This document shows positions 46,169 through 56,292 of a stretch of 64,000 nucleotides of DNA, piece after piece. The DNA is from Callorhinus ursinus (Eukaryota; Chordata; Mammalia; Carnivora; Otariidae). The notes below the pieces were generated by a model, which was given only the letters and a program-made list of their open reading frames with translations, made no database searches and was not told the DNA's origin. Every line of letters begins with the position of its first letter. The first letter of the stretch is position 1. The DNA lies in the NCBI RefSeq assembly GCF_003265705.1, contig NW_020312859.1, positions 80,661 through 144,660 of the forward strand. The letters are read 5' to 3'. Made by a program: the position numbers and the translations under genes.

Positions 46169-47431
46169 GTGAGCGGGAGAGCAGGGCTGGCGCTGGGGGC
46201 GAAGGGGTGCCCGGCTCCCCAAAGTGCATGAGCTCATGGCCTCCTCATGTGGGTCTGAGAGGGGGTGTGTCTCCAAGAGTCCGGAGCCGGTGCTCTAGGG
46301 TCCCCGATCCCAACTCCTTACCTGCCCTGGGAAAGAAGGATGTTCTCTGAGATTCTACCCTCCCACCTGGATTATGGCCAGGGTGACTAGTTGAGGACCC
46401 TCTCAGGGCTCACACTGTGTAAAACTGAGAGTAATAACAGCAGCAGCAGAGAACGCTAATTAGGCACTTCCTTGTTCTGAGTACTTTGCAGAGGATTTAC
46501 CATGTTGATCATCACAGTAACCCGGTGGGGAAGCCATTACCAGGATCCCATCTTACCAATGGGAAAACTGACTCCCAGAGAGGTCGAGCGACTTGCTGGA
46601 CGTCTCTCACCAGCGTGGAGCCGACTCTGGGCATTCAGACTCTAGGCCGGAGGCTGCACACCTAATCACGGCGCTCTAAGGCTTTAACGCCGGCTGCTGT
46701 GATGGGCCCATACTTCTAGGTGTCCTGGAAGCAGGAAGGGGAACGGTGATGTGAAAAACTAGGCAGGTGGGAAGGTGAGCGGAGTCTGGCGGGGGACAGG
46801 CATGGCAGCAGCGACATCTGGTGGCCAGTACTGGGACTGCCCACCGGGTTCACCGCCCCAAAGTGCTGTTACAGCCTCCTGCGCAATTGCCCATCCTGCA
46901 GCTCAGAGGTTCCCCCTTTAGGGGGACCACCTCCACAGAGCCTCCTCCCTTTTGACTGTGAGGTTCCCTGAGCTGTACGGCTGTAAAACGGCACATGTGG
47001 GGCAGCAAGCGTGCTGGCTTGGGAGCCGGGGCCCCTCGGAGTCGGGTGCAGGATGGAGGCTTCTTCCAGCAGCCTGAGCCCCTTTCTGGGAAGCACCAGT
47101 AGAGTGAAACTGTCTGAAATGCACAGTCAGATTACACAAGTCCAACTGCAAAGGATCAAAGAAGGAAATCCCCCCAAAACTTTGACCCAGGCCATTTCCT
47201 CCCTGTGGGCCTTCAGATCCCCATCTCTGGGGAAGCTGCAGCTCTGCTCCATGAGGGGTGGGAGCATCCAAGCCTTCCCTGCACCCTGCTGCCAGGCCCA
47301 TTGCCCCCCTCCCAGCAGCCCCTGGTCTGTGCTGATTGTGAACCAAGGCACCATCCCTGCTTCTTGGAGAATGGGTGGGATGCGTGAGGCCCCCACATTG
47401 ATGAGAAGGTGGAAGTGTGCTGCTTTTCCAG
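46169..47431 (+). other. SULF2: SULF2 intron, 1.3 kb
   Basis: Phase 2 intron with one MIR (46430-46690). The stretch 46700-47430 appears unique and has no feature I can name. Confidence 0.85.
46430..46690 (-). repeat. MIR, long, reversed
   Basis: AGGCACTTCCTTGTTCTGAGTACTTTGC, GGGAAAACTGACTCCCAGAGAGGTCGAG and GGGCATTCAGACTCTAGG. Confidence 0.75.
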
Positions 47432-47488
47432 GTTTCACCTGAAAAAGAAGATGAGGGTCTGGCGGGACTCCTTCCTGGTGGAGAGAGG
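47432..47488 (+). CDS. SULF2: SULF2 small coding exon (residues 398-417)
   Basis: 57 bp. Acceptor TGCTTTTCCAG, donor GG|GTAAGT. It encodes FHLKKKMRVWRDSFLVER, a basic and aromatic segment closing the sulfatase domain at the border with the hydrophilic domain. Both split codons (Arg398 and Gly417) rejoin correctly with the neighbouring exons. Confidence 0.97.
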
Positions 47489-47978
47489 GTAAGTGCCAGG
47501 GACCGGAGGGCCCCCCTCCGACTTGCCCACCCCAGGAAGCTCCTGGCAGCCCCACCTGTACCTGTGGTGATGAGGATCTCACTGGCGGGGGCAGGAGGGA
47601 GACAGCCGCTGTGGTCCCTCCCAAAAGGGAATCCCTCAGATTTGTGTCCACAGCCCCCTGGACACAAAGGAAGCCCTCTCACTGTTGCTGTGGTCGATAC
47701 AGACCTTGCATCTGGAGACCACATGTCCCTTCAGACATGTTTTCCTGCCTCCACAATGCCTTAAATGTTTCCTAATTTATTGCCAACTCATGCCTTTTGG
47801 GAGGTTTCTTATAAAATTCTCACTTCTCAAGCCTCTTAACAATCAGAGGATGTGGCCGGGCGGGACCCGCGTCCTACATGGTGACAGTGCCCGGGCCGCG
47901 CAGGGGCCGCCTCATAAGCAGGTGCACACTCCTGCAGAGCCTAGAGGCCAGCCGCGTGTCCCACTCCCTGCCCCACAG
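47489..47978 (+). other. SULF2: SULF2 intron, 490 bp
   Basis: Short phase 2 intron without recognisable repeats. Confidence 0.85.
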
Positions 47979-48108
47979 CAAACTGCTCCACAAGAGGGAC
48001 AATGACAAGGTGGATGCTCAGGAGGAGAACTTCCTGCCCAAATACCAGCGCGTGAAAGACCTGTGTCAGCGTGCAGAGTACCAGACGGCATGCGAGCAGC
48101 TGGGACAG
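47979..48108 (+). CDS. SULF2: SULF2 coding exon (residues 417-460), start of hydrophilic domain
   Basis: 130 bp. Acceptor CTGCCCCACAG, donor CAG|GTGGGG. It encodes KLLHKRDNDKVDAQEENFLP, then KYQRVKDLCQRAEYQTACEQLGQ. This begins the charged hydrophilic domain that is unique to the Sulfs and tethers the enzyme to heparan sulfate. Two cysteines (in DLCQ and TACE) are conserved. It ends in phase 0. Confidence 0.97.
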
Positions 48109-48164
48109 GTGGGGAAGTGTGGCCGCTGCCCCGGGGGGCTCCTGTTCTCCCTCCCTGCCCCGGA

Positions 48165-48225
48165 GCTGTCCCCTCCCCAGGGCTGTCCCCTCCCCGGGGC
48201 TGTCCTCTCCCCGGGGCTGCCCCTC
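48165..48225. repeat. 17-bp tandem repeat, ~3.6 copies
   Basis: Units GCTGTCCCCTCCCCAGG at 48165, 48182 and 48199 plus a partial, just inside the intron after the exon ending 48108. Confidence 0.93.
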
Positions 48226-48546
48226 AACCCTCAGTCCACAGAGCCAGCCGGCCCGGGGCCTCTGAGGTGTGGTGTTTGCTGAGTGTGGCACCCCCGGGTG
48301 ACACCAGGTGACGCTCAGAAAGCGACTCCTTCCTCAGCTCCCTTTCGATCATGATCCTGTCGGAGGAGAAGTGCCCTGTGGGGCGAGTGGGGCTTCAGCT
48401 CGTGGGTAGCCCCCACTCAGCCCCCTTTCCGGACTCCGCACCTGTTCATAGCCTCGGATACTCTGTTAGTTCCCTTGAATTCACTTTACAGGAGCCTCTT
48501 CGTGCTGGCTTTCCAGTTAGAGGAGAAATAAGAAGCTGCCTTTTTA

Positions 48547-48748
48547 TTTTATTTTATTTTATTTTATTTATTTATTTATTTATTTAATTTGAGAGAGAGA
48601 GAGAAACAGCACGAGAGGGGAGAGGGTCCGAGGGAGAAGCAGACTCCCTGCTGAGCCGGGAGCCCAATGTGGGACTCGATCCCGGGACTCCAGGATCATG
48701 ACCTGAGCCGAAGGCAGTCGCTTAACCAACTGAGCCACCCAGCGCCCG
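48547..48748 (-). mobile_element. Carnivore SINE, reversed, with perfect 15-bp duplication
   Basis: (TTTTA)n and (TTTA)n tail, GAGAGAGAG..., then the head GAGCCACCCAGCGCCC. GAAGCTGCCTTTTTA is identical at 48532-48546 and 48749-48763. Confidence 0.97.
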
Positions 48749-49730
48749 GAAGCTGCCTTTTTAAATAAAGAAGGTTTTTAAAAAGGGAGCTGATTTCAAG
48801 AGAAGTGTTAAGATTACAACCACATAGTATTTAGAGACAGCAGGAAGAGTCTGCACCTGGCTTTCCCGAGGTGGGCTCTGGGGGGCGGCAGGGAAGCAGG
48901 CAGCGTGGCCCGGCCCAAGGGGTGATGGCCGTTTGTCCCTGCCTCAGTCCGCACGCTCCCCCAGGGTAACTCGGGCCCGCACCCGTAAGTACAAATAAAG
49001 CCAGGCCTTCCTGTCCCGCTTCTCACTGACAGCCGGTGGCTTCCGAGGCCCAGGCGCGGGTTGGGTGGCTCTCTCACGGGGTCCATGCGGGCAGTTCCGT
49101 CTTACCACGGGACTCAGAAATAGGAGCGGCGCATCCCCATGGCCGTGCCACCACCCCTGTTTGTTCATAAGCCCCCAGACCCTCCTCCCCGTGTGTGGAG
49201 GATGTCTCGTCTGGGAAGAAGCCCGTCTGTGTCTCTGGACAAGAACTTTGGGTTTCGCTGCTCCCTTAGTTGCCGAGCGCAGTTCCCGGCCCTGGAGCGA
49301 TGGCCCTGCATGTCCGCAGCAGAAAGCCCTGCCCTCCCAGGGCTGCGTGCTGGGGAGATCCCACCAGTGGTGCTGATTTCCGGTCCGTGCTACCAGGAGG
49401 GAGCTGCTGGGCCAGGGGCCTTTGTCCCCCCTAGATTGTTCAGATCCCCCGCTGGCCCCTCTCGGGCGCCGCCCAGACTGGGGGTCGGGCAGTCCCGGGG
49501 CGGCCCAGGGGCAGGCATCAGAGCACGTTGCGAATCCCAGAGGAAAAGAGCCCTGGAGGTGGGGGTTGGGGCCCGGACCCACTGGGGAGGCATCAGTCTC
49601 TAGCCCCCCAACTACAGCCCTGAGGACCCCAGCCCCAACAGTCAGCCATGGGCAGGACACAGTCATGGCCCTGCTGACCCTGCCACCCCTCGGTGCCGTG
49701 AGCCCTGCCCCCCACGGACCCTTTGGGGCT

Positions 49731-49757
49731 CCTCCCCCTCCCCCCCCCCCTCCGCAG
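49731..49757 (+). promoter_or_regulatory. SULF2: Strong decoy 3' splice site upstream of exon 49919
   Basis: A pyrimidine tract of more than 20 bases with a 12-C run leads into TCCGCAG (AG at 49756-49757). It is a better match to a consensus acceptor than the true site, GGCTGTGTCTTGCAG. Use would extend the exon by 161 bases and shift the frame. No evidence that it is used. Confidence 0.4.
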
Positions 49758-49918
49758 ACGTGCGTCCGTCCCTCGGTCGCTGAGCAGCCGGCGGCGCCGG
49801 GACTCCCGCGAGCCTGTGTCCCACCCAGCGAGGGCCGGGCGGAGGGCGCCGTGTCCGGGCTGGATGGGGACGGTGGCGCCGAGCCCCCGGAGCCTGAGGG
49901 CCCGGCTGTGTCTTGCAG

Positions 49919-50111
49919 AAGTGGCAGTGCGTGGAGGACACGTCGGGGAAGCTGAAGCTGCACAAGTGCAAGGGCCCCGCGCGCCTCGGGGGCAGGGCGC
50001 TCTCCAACCTGGTGCCCAAGTACCACGCGCCGGGCGGCGGCGACGCGTGTGCCTGCGAGGGCGGCTACCAGCTCAGCCTGGCCGGCCGCCGGAAGAAGCT
50101 CCTCAAGAAGA
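49919..50111 (+). CDS. SULF2: SULF2 coding exon (residues 461-525), variable hydrophilic domain
   Basis: 193 bp. Acceptor GTGTCTTGCAG, donor A|GTAAGT. It opens with KWQCVEDTSGKLKLHKCKGP and ends in the basic cluster LSLAGRRKKLLKK, which binds heparin-like chains. It is the most diverged exon in the window. By recall, human has 65 codons and this copy 64; the changed part is ARLGGRALSNLVPKY to HAPGGGDACACEGGYQL. The cysteine pattern (CxxC-like DACACEGG) is kept. The exon sits in CpG-rich DNA, and its third positions are almost all G or C, which probably explains the divergence (inference). Confidence 0.95.
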
Positions 50112-50544
50112 GTAAGTGCGGCGGCCCGGGCACGGGGCGGACGGGAGGGGCGCGATCCTCTGCGGCCCCGCAGCAGGTGGCGTCCTGGGAGCGGGGCCAG
50201 GGCGGCGACGAGGCGGGAAGAGGACGTGCGAGCGCGCTGAGCACTGCTCCGGGGGGGGCCGCCGCTGGAGAGGCAGAGGGGAGGGCGGGAGGGCGCCCGG
50301 CGGCCCTTACTCTGAGGCAAGAAGCCCGCGGCCGGTTTTGAGCAGAAGAGCCAAGGTCAGATCTGTGTTTTCAAGGGACCCTCCAGCTGCCACTTGGGGG
50401 GCTGCGAGGGGCCGGGAGCGTCCGGAGGCCGGTGGGGAGACCCGGCGGGAAGCCTGGGTGCTTGGCCCGGCCCCTGGCGTGCAAGGAAGAGGAGTCGGGC
50501 TCTGGCCGGGCCTGGCAGGGAGAGAGCCATGGCAGAGCGTCGAT

Positions 50545-51090
50545 CCTCATTATTTGCAGATTGTCTTACTCGCAGTGATTTACCTGGAGCCCCCGAATCA
50601 GTACTCAGGGTGCTTTCTCGGTCATTCGCGGCACGTGCAGAGTGGCAGAAATTTCTGAGTCACGCAACACGCGTGCTCCCAGCTGAGCTCGAATAAGGCA
50701 ATGCCCTGCTTTCCGGCCTCCGCTCTCGCACTGTGTGGGGGCATCTTTGTCACGTCGGTTTAGCAGCACGTTTCTTGCATTTTGTGCTTTTACCCAGTGA
50801 TGTCACTGTTCAGCCTGGTGCTGACGTGCTGTGTGGTGTCCCCAAGCACGGGAAGGCTGAGATGTGGCCCAAGGAGAGGACACATGGGTTAGATAAGCTT
50901 CCCTCAGGCACGAGACCCAGCGCTGTTGGCCGGGAGCTCAGTGTTAAAGGATCAACGATATCTATTAAATGAGGTGTCTTTAAACAGAAACACACAGATA
51001 AGGTTCTGTATTGACAGTTGACAAACATGCTGTGACCAGAGGTTCACAGGAACTGAACCCCACATTTCCCCTAGGAGCAGAAAGAGCCTC
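50545..51090 (+). mobile_element. Tigger-type (pogo/CENP-B-like) DNA transposon fossil
   Basis: ATCCTCATTATTTGCAGATTG, GCTTTCTCGGTCATTCGCGG, TTAGATAAGCTTCCCTCAGGC, GTGTCTTTAAACAGAAACACACA and CTGTGACCAGAGGTTCACAGG match the order of a Tigger element, including its transposase start. Confidence 0.75.
50800..50972 (+). pseudogene. Tigger transposase N-terminus remnant
   Basis: The frame with VPKHGKAEMWPKERTHGLDK, then SAVGRELSVKGSTISIK, is recognisable as the CENP-B/pogo-type helix-turn-helix N-terminus. It stays open over this stretch but stops at TGA directly after. The starting Met is lost. Dead by age and truncation. Confidence 0.65.
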
Positions 51091-51444
51091 CATGCCAATG
51101 GAAGGAGCCATCTAAGACTTCATGGCTCGCTCCCCGCAGGGGCTGAGGAAGGGCAGACAGAGAGCCAACGAGCAGAGAAAGTGGACTCCTAGATCCAACT
51201 GCAAAACTCCCATCACTCTGGACTAGTCCTGGCCCCATTCCGAGGTTCAGCTTCCCCTGAAAAGAATGCACCTGGAACATGCTCAGAGGCCCCTGGGTGC
51301 CAGCCCTTGGGCTCCGTGAGACCCGGTCAGCGGGCCAGACGTGTCCCCTCCAGAGCTGGGCAGTTTCCCATGCCGCCCACTCATCGGGCCCCCGGGCCCA
51401 AGGACAACTAAAGCCTAATAGAGATTTTAGTTCTGGGTGTTTTT

Positions 51445-52035
51445 CTTCCTAATAGTGGTAAAACACACAAAGTTTATCATTCTATTTTTTTTTTTAAGAT
51501 TTATTTGAGAGAGAGCATGAGCGGGAGAGGGAGAAGGAGAGAGAATCTCAGTCTCTGTGCTGAGCTGGGAGCCCGATGTGGGGCTCAATCTCCCAACCCC
51601 GAGATCACAACCTGAGCTGAAACCAAGGGTCAGACACTGAACCGACTGCGCGCCCCCCCCACCCCGTGCCCCTCTAACTACTTTCAAGAGCACAGTTCAG
51701 CAGCACTAAGCACCTTCACGCTGCTGCGCCGCCGTCACCACCGCCCGTCCCCAGAGTACTGCTCATCTTGCAAAACTGAAACTCTGTCCCCATTAGGCTG
51801 AAACTCCCCACCCCCCTTCCCCGTCCCTGGCCACCACCCTCATGTTGCTCTTTCTGGGCGTCTCAGGGCTCTGGGGACCTCATATAAGTAGAATCGTGCA
51901 GCGCTTGTCCTCTTGGGCGGGCTTATTTCACAGCATAACGTCCTCAGGGGTCATCCATGGTATTGCCTGATCTGTATCTGCCTGGGTCAGAGTCCCCTTC
52001 CTCCTGTAAGGCTGAATGATACTCCACGGTGGCCT
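51445..52035 (-). repeat. L1 3' fragment, reversed, split by SINE
   Basis: GTGGTAAAACACACAAAGTTTATCATTCTA, then AAGAGCACAGTTCAGCAGCACTAAGC, CATATAAGTAGAATCGTGCAGC and GGCTGAATGATACTCC. Confidence 0.8.
51486..51662 (-). mobile_element. Carnivore SINE, reversed
   Basis: TTTTAAGATTTATTTGAGAGAGAGC to ACTGAACCGACTGCGCGCCCC; inserted in the L1 above. Confidence 0.9.
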
Positions 52036-52595
52036 AACGAGGGCCCGGGCGTCCAGCGGCAGGCCCCTCTGACCCACCGGGCCTCAGCACTGGGCAGGTG
52101 GTGCCTCCATAGCGCTTCCGGCTAGGGGCCCCCCATTTTATTTCCTCACAGGCCCATGAGTCGCTGCCAAGCTCTTTTGTAGCCAATTCAAAGGATTGGT
52201 CTCCAGACTGAGTTCCACAGCTGACATCTCCTTGTTTCAGCGCACGGCACGGTGCATCGTCTTCAAATAGTACGAGAAGTTGTGACTCAGTTAAGCTTCC
52301 CCCCCCCCACCCCATTAATACTCAGAGGAAAGAAGACGCACCAAAATAGCTGAGACCCCAGTCAACCTAAGTTCTCGCCTGAGCTCGATGTAACTGAAGT
52401 TCTGCCTTAGACACCCCTCACAGCAACCCGGGGACCAAGGCGGGGGACCCTCCTTATGATGCACAGGAAAGCCCGGGTCACACAGCTCAATCGGGGCCCA
52501 GGCCTCACGCCCTGGCCCCACATTCGTCCTCCCACAAGTGCCTGCCAACAGAGCACTTCCCGCCCCTTTCTGAGCGGCCAGCTCTGAGCAGGGGT

Positions 52596-52755
52596 GCTCA
52601 ACCCCTCCACAGTTTTGCCCCTGGGGGGATGCTTCTGGCATCGGGTGGGTAGGGGCTGGGGATACTTGCAAACATCCCACAACGCACGGGATAGCCTCCC
52701 ACAGCAAAGGATTATCTGGCCCCCAAATCTCACCAGTTTTGAGGTTGAGAAGCCC
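52596..52755 (-). repeat. MER20 fragment, reversed
   Basis: CAACGCACGGGATAGCCTCCCACAGC and GGATTATCTGGCCCCCAAATC, ending TTTTGAGGTTGAGAAGCCCC. Confidence 0.75.
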
Positions 52756-52889
52756 CAGTTTAGAGCAGCTCAGACCCCAGCCCGCCGTGATCCACGGGGA
52801 CACCAGCTGTGGCATGAGGAAGTACGGCAGGGCTGGCCAGCCAGCCCAGAGCGGGGTGATGGGCCCAGGCGACCACTCTTTACTCACTT

Positions 52890-53060
52890 AGGCTCCCAGC
52901 AAACCCGCAGCCCTACCATGCGCCAGAGGCTGAGGTTACAGAGTTGAATGAAGAGAGACGCAGATCGGGCCTCGTGGGTGAGACGAGGTGTAAGCAAGTT
53001 AACGGAGTGGGAAGATCGTGGAGGAAATGAAACAGCGGTGTGCCCAGGAGGGGAGGGCTG
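52890..53060 (-). repeat. L2 fragment, reversed
   Basis: ACCATGCGCCAGAGGCTGAGGTTACAGAG, then GTAAGCAAGTTAACGGAGTGG. Confidence 0.5.
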
Positions 53061-53389
53061 ATCACCCTAGGATGGGCACTTGGCTTATGCCTAAGTGAGA
53101 GTCGAGTGTGGGGAAGGAACCGGGCCTATGCATGTTCTCAGTCTGGGAAGAGGGAGCACAAAGGCCCTGTGGATCCCAGCCCCAGAGAGCAGGCTGCAGG
53201 GCCCAGGGTTTTCCAGGCCCAGGGAGGTGGATAGGCCCCGCTTGTGACCTTGGACAAGGATGTCCCAGCAGCAGAGTGCCCTCAAACCACAGAGCAGTTG
53301 CCTGATGCCAACTTCCAGGTACTGCAGAAGTTACCAGTTCTGTTCAGGTCATGCTGCAAAGAGCCCTGCAGGGCAGGGACCATCGTGAG

Positions 53390-53510
53390 GACACAGCTGC
53401 TCGGGAGCTAACCAGATTGTCCGGGGTCACACATTTGCTCAGGATTTGCACCCGAGTGGTCAGACTCCGGAGCCCATTCTCTTGGCCACGGGGTTATGAA
53501 GCCCCTCTGT
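53390..53510 (-). repeat. MIR fragment
   Basis: CGGGGTCACACATTTGCTCAGGATTTGCACCCG, then CAGACTCCGGAGCCCATTCTC. Confidence 0.6.
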
Positions 53511-53624
53511 TCCCAGGACACGGGGTTGGCGGGGGCCCCTTTGGGACCCCCAGAAACAAAGCCCACCAGGGTGACCAGGAGAACGAGGGGTGTGGCTTCA
53601 TGTCCAGGCAAAGGTTTACACAGG

Positions 53625-53800
53625 GGCTGGCAGCCTCATCTGCAAAGGACCAGAGAGTAAATATTTGAGGCTTTGCAGGCTGAACAGTCTCTCAACTTCT
53701 CAGTTCTGTCACTGGAGCGAGAAAAGAGCTGTGGACTCAGTAGCGTATTTACAAAACCGGGCAGAGGGCCAGATTCGGCCCTCAGGCCATAGCGTGGGGA
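53625..53800 (+). repeat. Old repeat of the 11.3-kb family
   Basis: CAAAGGACCAGAGAGTAAATATTTGAGGC, then GAGGGCCAGATTCGGCCCTCAGGCC. Confidence 0.6.
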
Positions 53801-55327
53801 CCTCTGGGTGTATGGCAGGGGGATGAAGCTGGGAAGACCCAAAGCACTTGACTCCTAAGCAAGCAAGACAGAAGGGGCGGCAAGAACCCGGTGGGTCTAG
53901 TTCACGGCCCTCGTGGGCAGGTATGAGCCGCCCCCACAGGGACAGCGGTTCACACTGTGTGCATCAGGGGCCCCGGGACTGTGGCTTCAGGGACTGGACT
54001 CAGAAAGGAAAAAGCCAAGGAGAGAGCCGGCCCAGGGTTTCACTAAGAGAGGCCTCTCCTGGACCCGGGCCCCCGGATCCTTTGGCCTGTGTGACTCTGA
54101 TAGAAGGGGTCTGAGAACTGAAAGATACAAACATCTGCCCCAGGAGTGGGGGCAGCAAAAGCAGACCCTGCAGCCCAGGGGCCGCCCCGGGCCGCCTGGG
54201 ACAGGGAGTTCCCAGCCTCGGGCCTCGGGCGCCACCTGGTGGCCACTGGAAGCCCAGCAGACACGGGGGCCGAGCCAGGCTCCAGGCCCTTCTCCAGAAA
54301 GATGCACCTGGAGACCAGGGGCGTTACACACTTGATGCACAGCAGGGCCAGACCTGAGTGAAGGGTGCGGAGTTTTAAGGCAGAAGGGAGGGGTGGGGAC
54401 TGGGGCCAACAGGAGAACAGACCGCCTGTCTAAAGGAACGGCGTCAGCTCCTGCCTGCGGACCCAGTGGGGACAGTGCAGGCACTTCTTTGGTTCTCTCT
54501 TCCAAAGCTCGAAATCTGCACTCCTACATGACCACCCACCCCTGCTTTTCTCTAATGTTAGCAACCTGATCAAATTTGCCTCATAATATATAGAAGATGC
54601 AAGAAATCCAGGCTCTGGCTTTAGCCTGCATGGCCTCGGTTTTCAGTAGTCAGCTTAGAGCCTGGAAAAAAATGCCTCTGAGCCCTGTGTCCCTGCCCAG
54701 ATCCGGGGAGAGCATCCCGCTCCCTGGTGGCCAATCAGACGGAGAAGCTAAGAGACCCTCCCCCCAAGCCGCTCCCTTTTCTATCCAGGAGAACATGCTA
54801 CCTAGCTTTTTTCTTTTCCAGTTCAAATTAATGCGGTTTTTTTAGTGTCTTTGTTTCTTATTGAGGTATAAGCGACATATAACTTACTAGTTTTGGGTGT
54901 GCAACATAGTGATTTGGTACCTGCAGACATTGCAAAATGATCACAATAGGTGGTTAACATCCGTCACCATACAGTGACAAAAATTTTTTATTTATTGTGA
55001 AAATTTTAAAGCTCTCCCTTAGAAGCTTTCAAATATGCAATACAGTATTAACTGTAGTCACTGTCCCCTACGTGGCATCCCCAGGACTCACTCATTCTGG
55101 AACTGGAAGTTTGTACCTTTGGAGCCCCTTCACCCATTTCGCCCGCTCCCAACCCCACACCTCTAGCAGCCACCAGTCTGTTCTCTGTATCTGTGAGCTC
55201 AGGGTTTTGTTTTGTTTGGGGTTTATTTTTAGATCCCACGTATAAGTGAGATCAGGTGGTATGTGTCTTTCTCTGACTTAGCCTTATATATCCTCTAGGT
55301 CCATCCATGTTGGTCTTTTCGTTTTTG

Positions 55328-55513
55328 TTTTTTATGATTTTATTTATTTATTTGAGAGAGAGAGAGAGAGAGAACACAAGCAGGGCAGAGGGAGAGGGAG
55401 AAGCAGACTCCCCGCTGAGCAGGGAGCCCAACAAGGGACTCGATCCCAGGACCCCGAGACCATGACCTGAGCCAAAGGCAGACACCTAACCGACTGTGCC
55501 ACCCAGGCGCCCC
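55328..55513 (-). mobile_element. Carnivore SINE, reversed, inside L1
   Basis: ATTTTATTTATTTATTTGAGAGAGAGA to TGTGCCACCCAGGCGCCCC. Confidence 0.93.
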
Positions 55514-56059
55514 TATTTCTTGTCTTTTTGATAACAGCCATTCTAACAGGCGTGAGTGAGAGGATAGCTCGTTGTGGTTTTGATGTGCGTTTCCCTGACG
55601 ATGAGCAATGCTGAGCACCTTTTTCATCTACCTGTTGGCCGACTGGATGTCTTCTTTAGAAAAATGTCTCTTCAGATTCTCTGCCTGTTTTTTAGTCAGA
55701 TGGTTTGGGTTTTTGCTATTGTGTTGTATAAATTTTTATCTATCTTGGATATTAATTTCATCCTTATCAGTTTTTTATCATAAATGGATGTTGAATTTTG
55801 CCAAATGCTTTTCCTGCATCCACTGAGATGATCCTATGATTTTTAGCCCTCATTTTGTTAAATAAATGTGTATCACGATAGAGCTTGGTTGGCAGATGGT
55901 GAACCATCCTTATATCCCTGGAATAAAGCCCACTTTATCGTGGTGTTTGATCCTTTTCATGTATTGAATTCGGTTTGCTGCTACTTTTGCTGAAGGATTT
56001 TGCATCTATGTTCATGTGCAAACTGGCCTATAATTTTCTTTTCTGGTGGTGTCTTTGTC

Positions 56060-56280
56060 TGGTTTTGATATCGGAGTCATGCTGGCCTATGAAATGAGTT
56101 TGGAAGTGTTCCCCCCTCCTCTCTTTCTTCAAGAGTCTGAGAAGGACTGGTAATATTAATTCTTTAAATGTTTGGTAGAACTCACCAGTGAAGCCATCTG
56201 GTCCTGGACTTCTGTTTGTTGGGAAGCTTCTGATTACCGATTTCATCTCCTTACTTAATGATTTTATATCCACGTTCATT
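56060..56280 (-). pseudogene. L1 ORF2 (reverse transcriptase) remnant
   Basis: The - strand frame contains RSPGPDGFTGEFYQTFKE followed by LILPVLL, the conserved segment at the start of the L1 reverse transcriptase domain. It is short and flanked by stops, with no intact endonuclease or RT core. The same segment is more decayed in the L1 at the window start. Confidence 0.9.
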
Positions 56281-56292
56281 TTTTCCTTTTTT

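Larger units (their letters stand above)
48109..49918 (+). other. SULF2: SULF2 intron, 1.8 kb
   Basis: Phase 0 intron. It starts with a 17-bp tandem repeat, contains one SINE with clean duplications, and turns strongly GC- and CpG-rich toward exon 49919. A pyrimidine tract with a competing acceptor lies at 49731-49757. The stretch 48770-49390 is unique without recognised content. Confidence 0.85.
49400..50560. other. SULF2: Intragenic CpG-rich island
   Basis: G+C is very high with many CpG dinucleotides from ~49400, densest at 49750-50330 and spanning exon 49919-50111. The rest of the gene body in the window is CpG-poor. It could be an orphan CpG island or the product of GC-biased conversion; no promoter element or start is supported. 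Confidence 0.7.
54843..56285 (-). mobile_element. L1, 1.4 kb, reversed, split by SINE
   Basis: Left end TTGAGGTATAAGCGACATATAAC (3' UTR side), then TCTTTTTGATAACAGCCATTCTAACAGG and ATCCTTATATCCCTGGAATAAAGC, and ORF2 at the right. It is a 5'-truncated L1 in reverse orientation. Confidence 0.9.

Noticed and set aside
48165..48225. Short direct repeats resembling a CRISPR array
   Set aside because: Repeats are contiguous without spacers, in a mammalian intron.
48944..50320. 458-codon open frame on the - strand opposite the CpG-rich exon
   Set aside because: Lies in very GC-rich DNA where stop codons are rare, runs antisense across a verified SULF2 exon, has Arg/Pro/Gly/Ala-rich composition and no recognisable domain.
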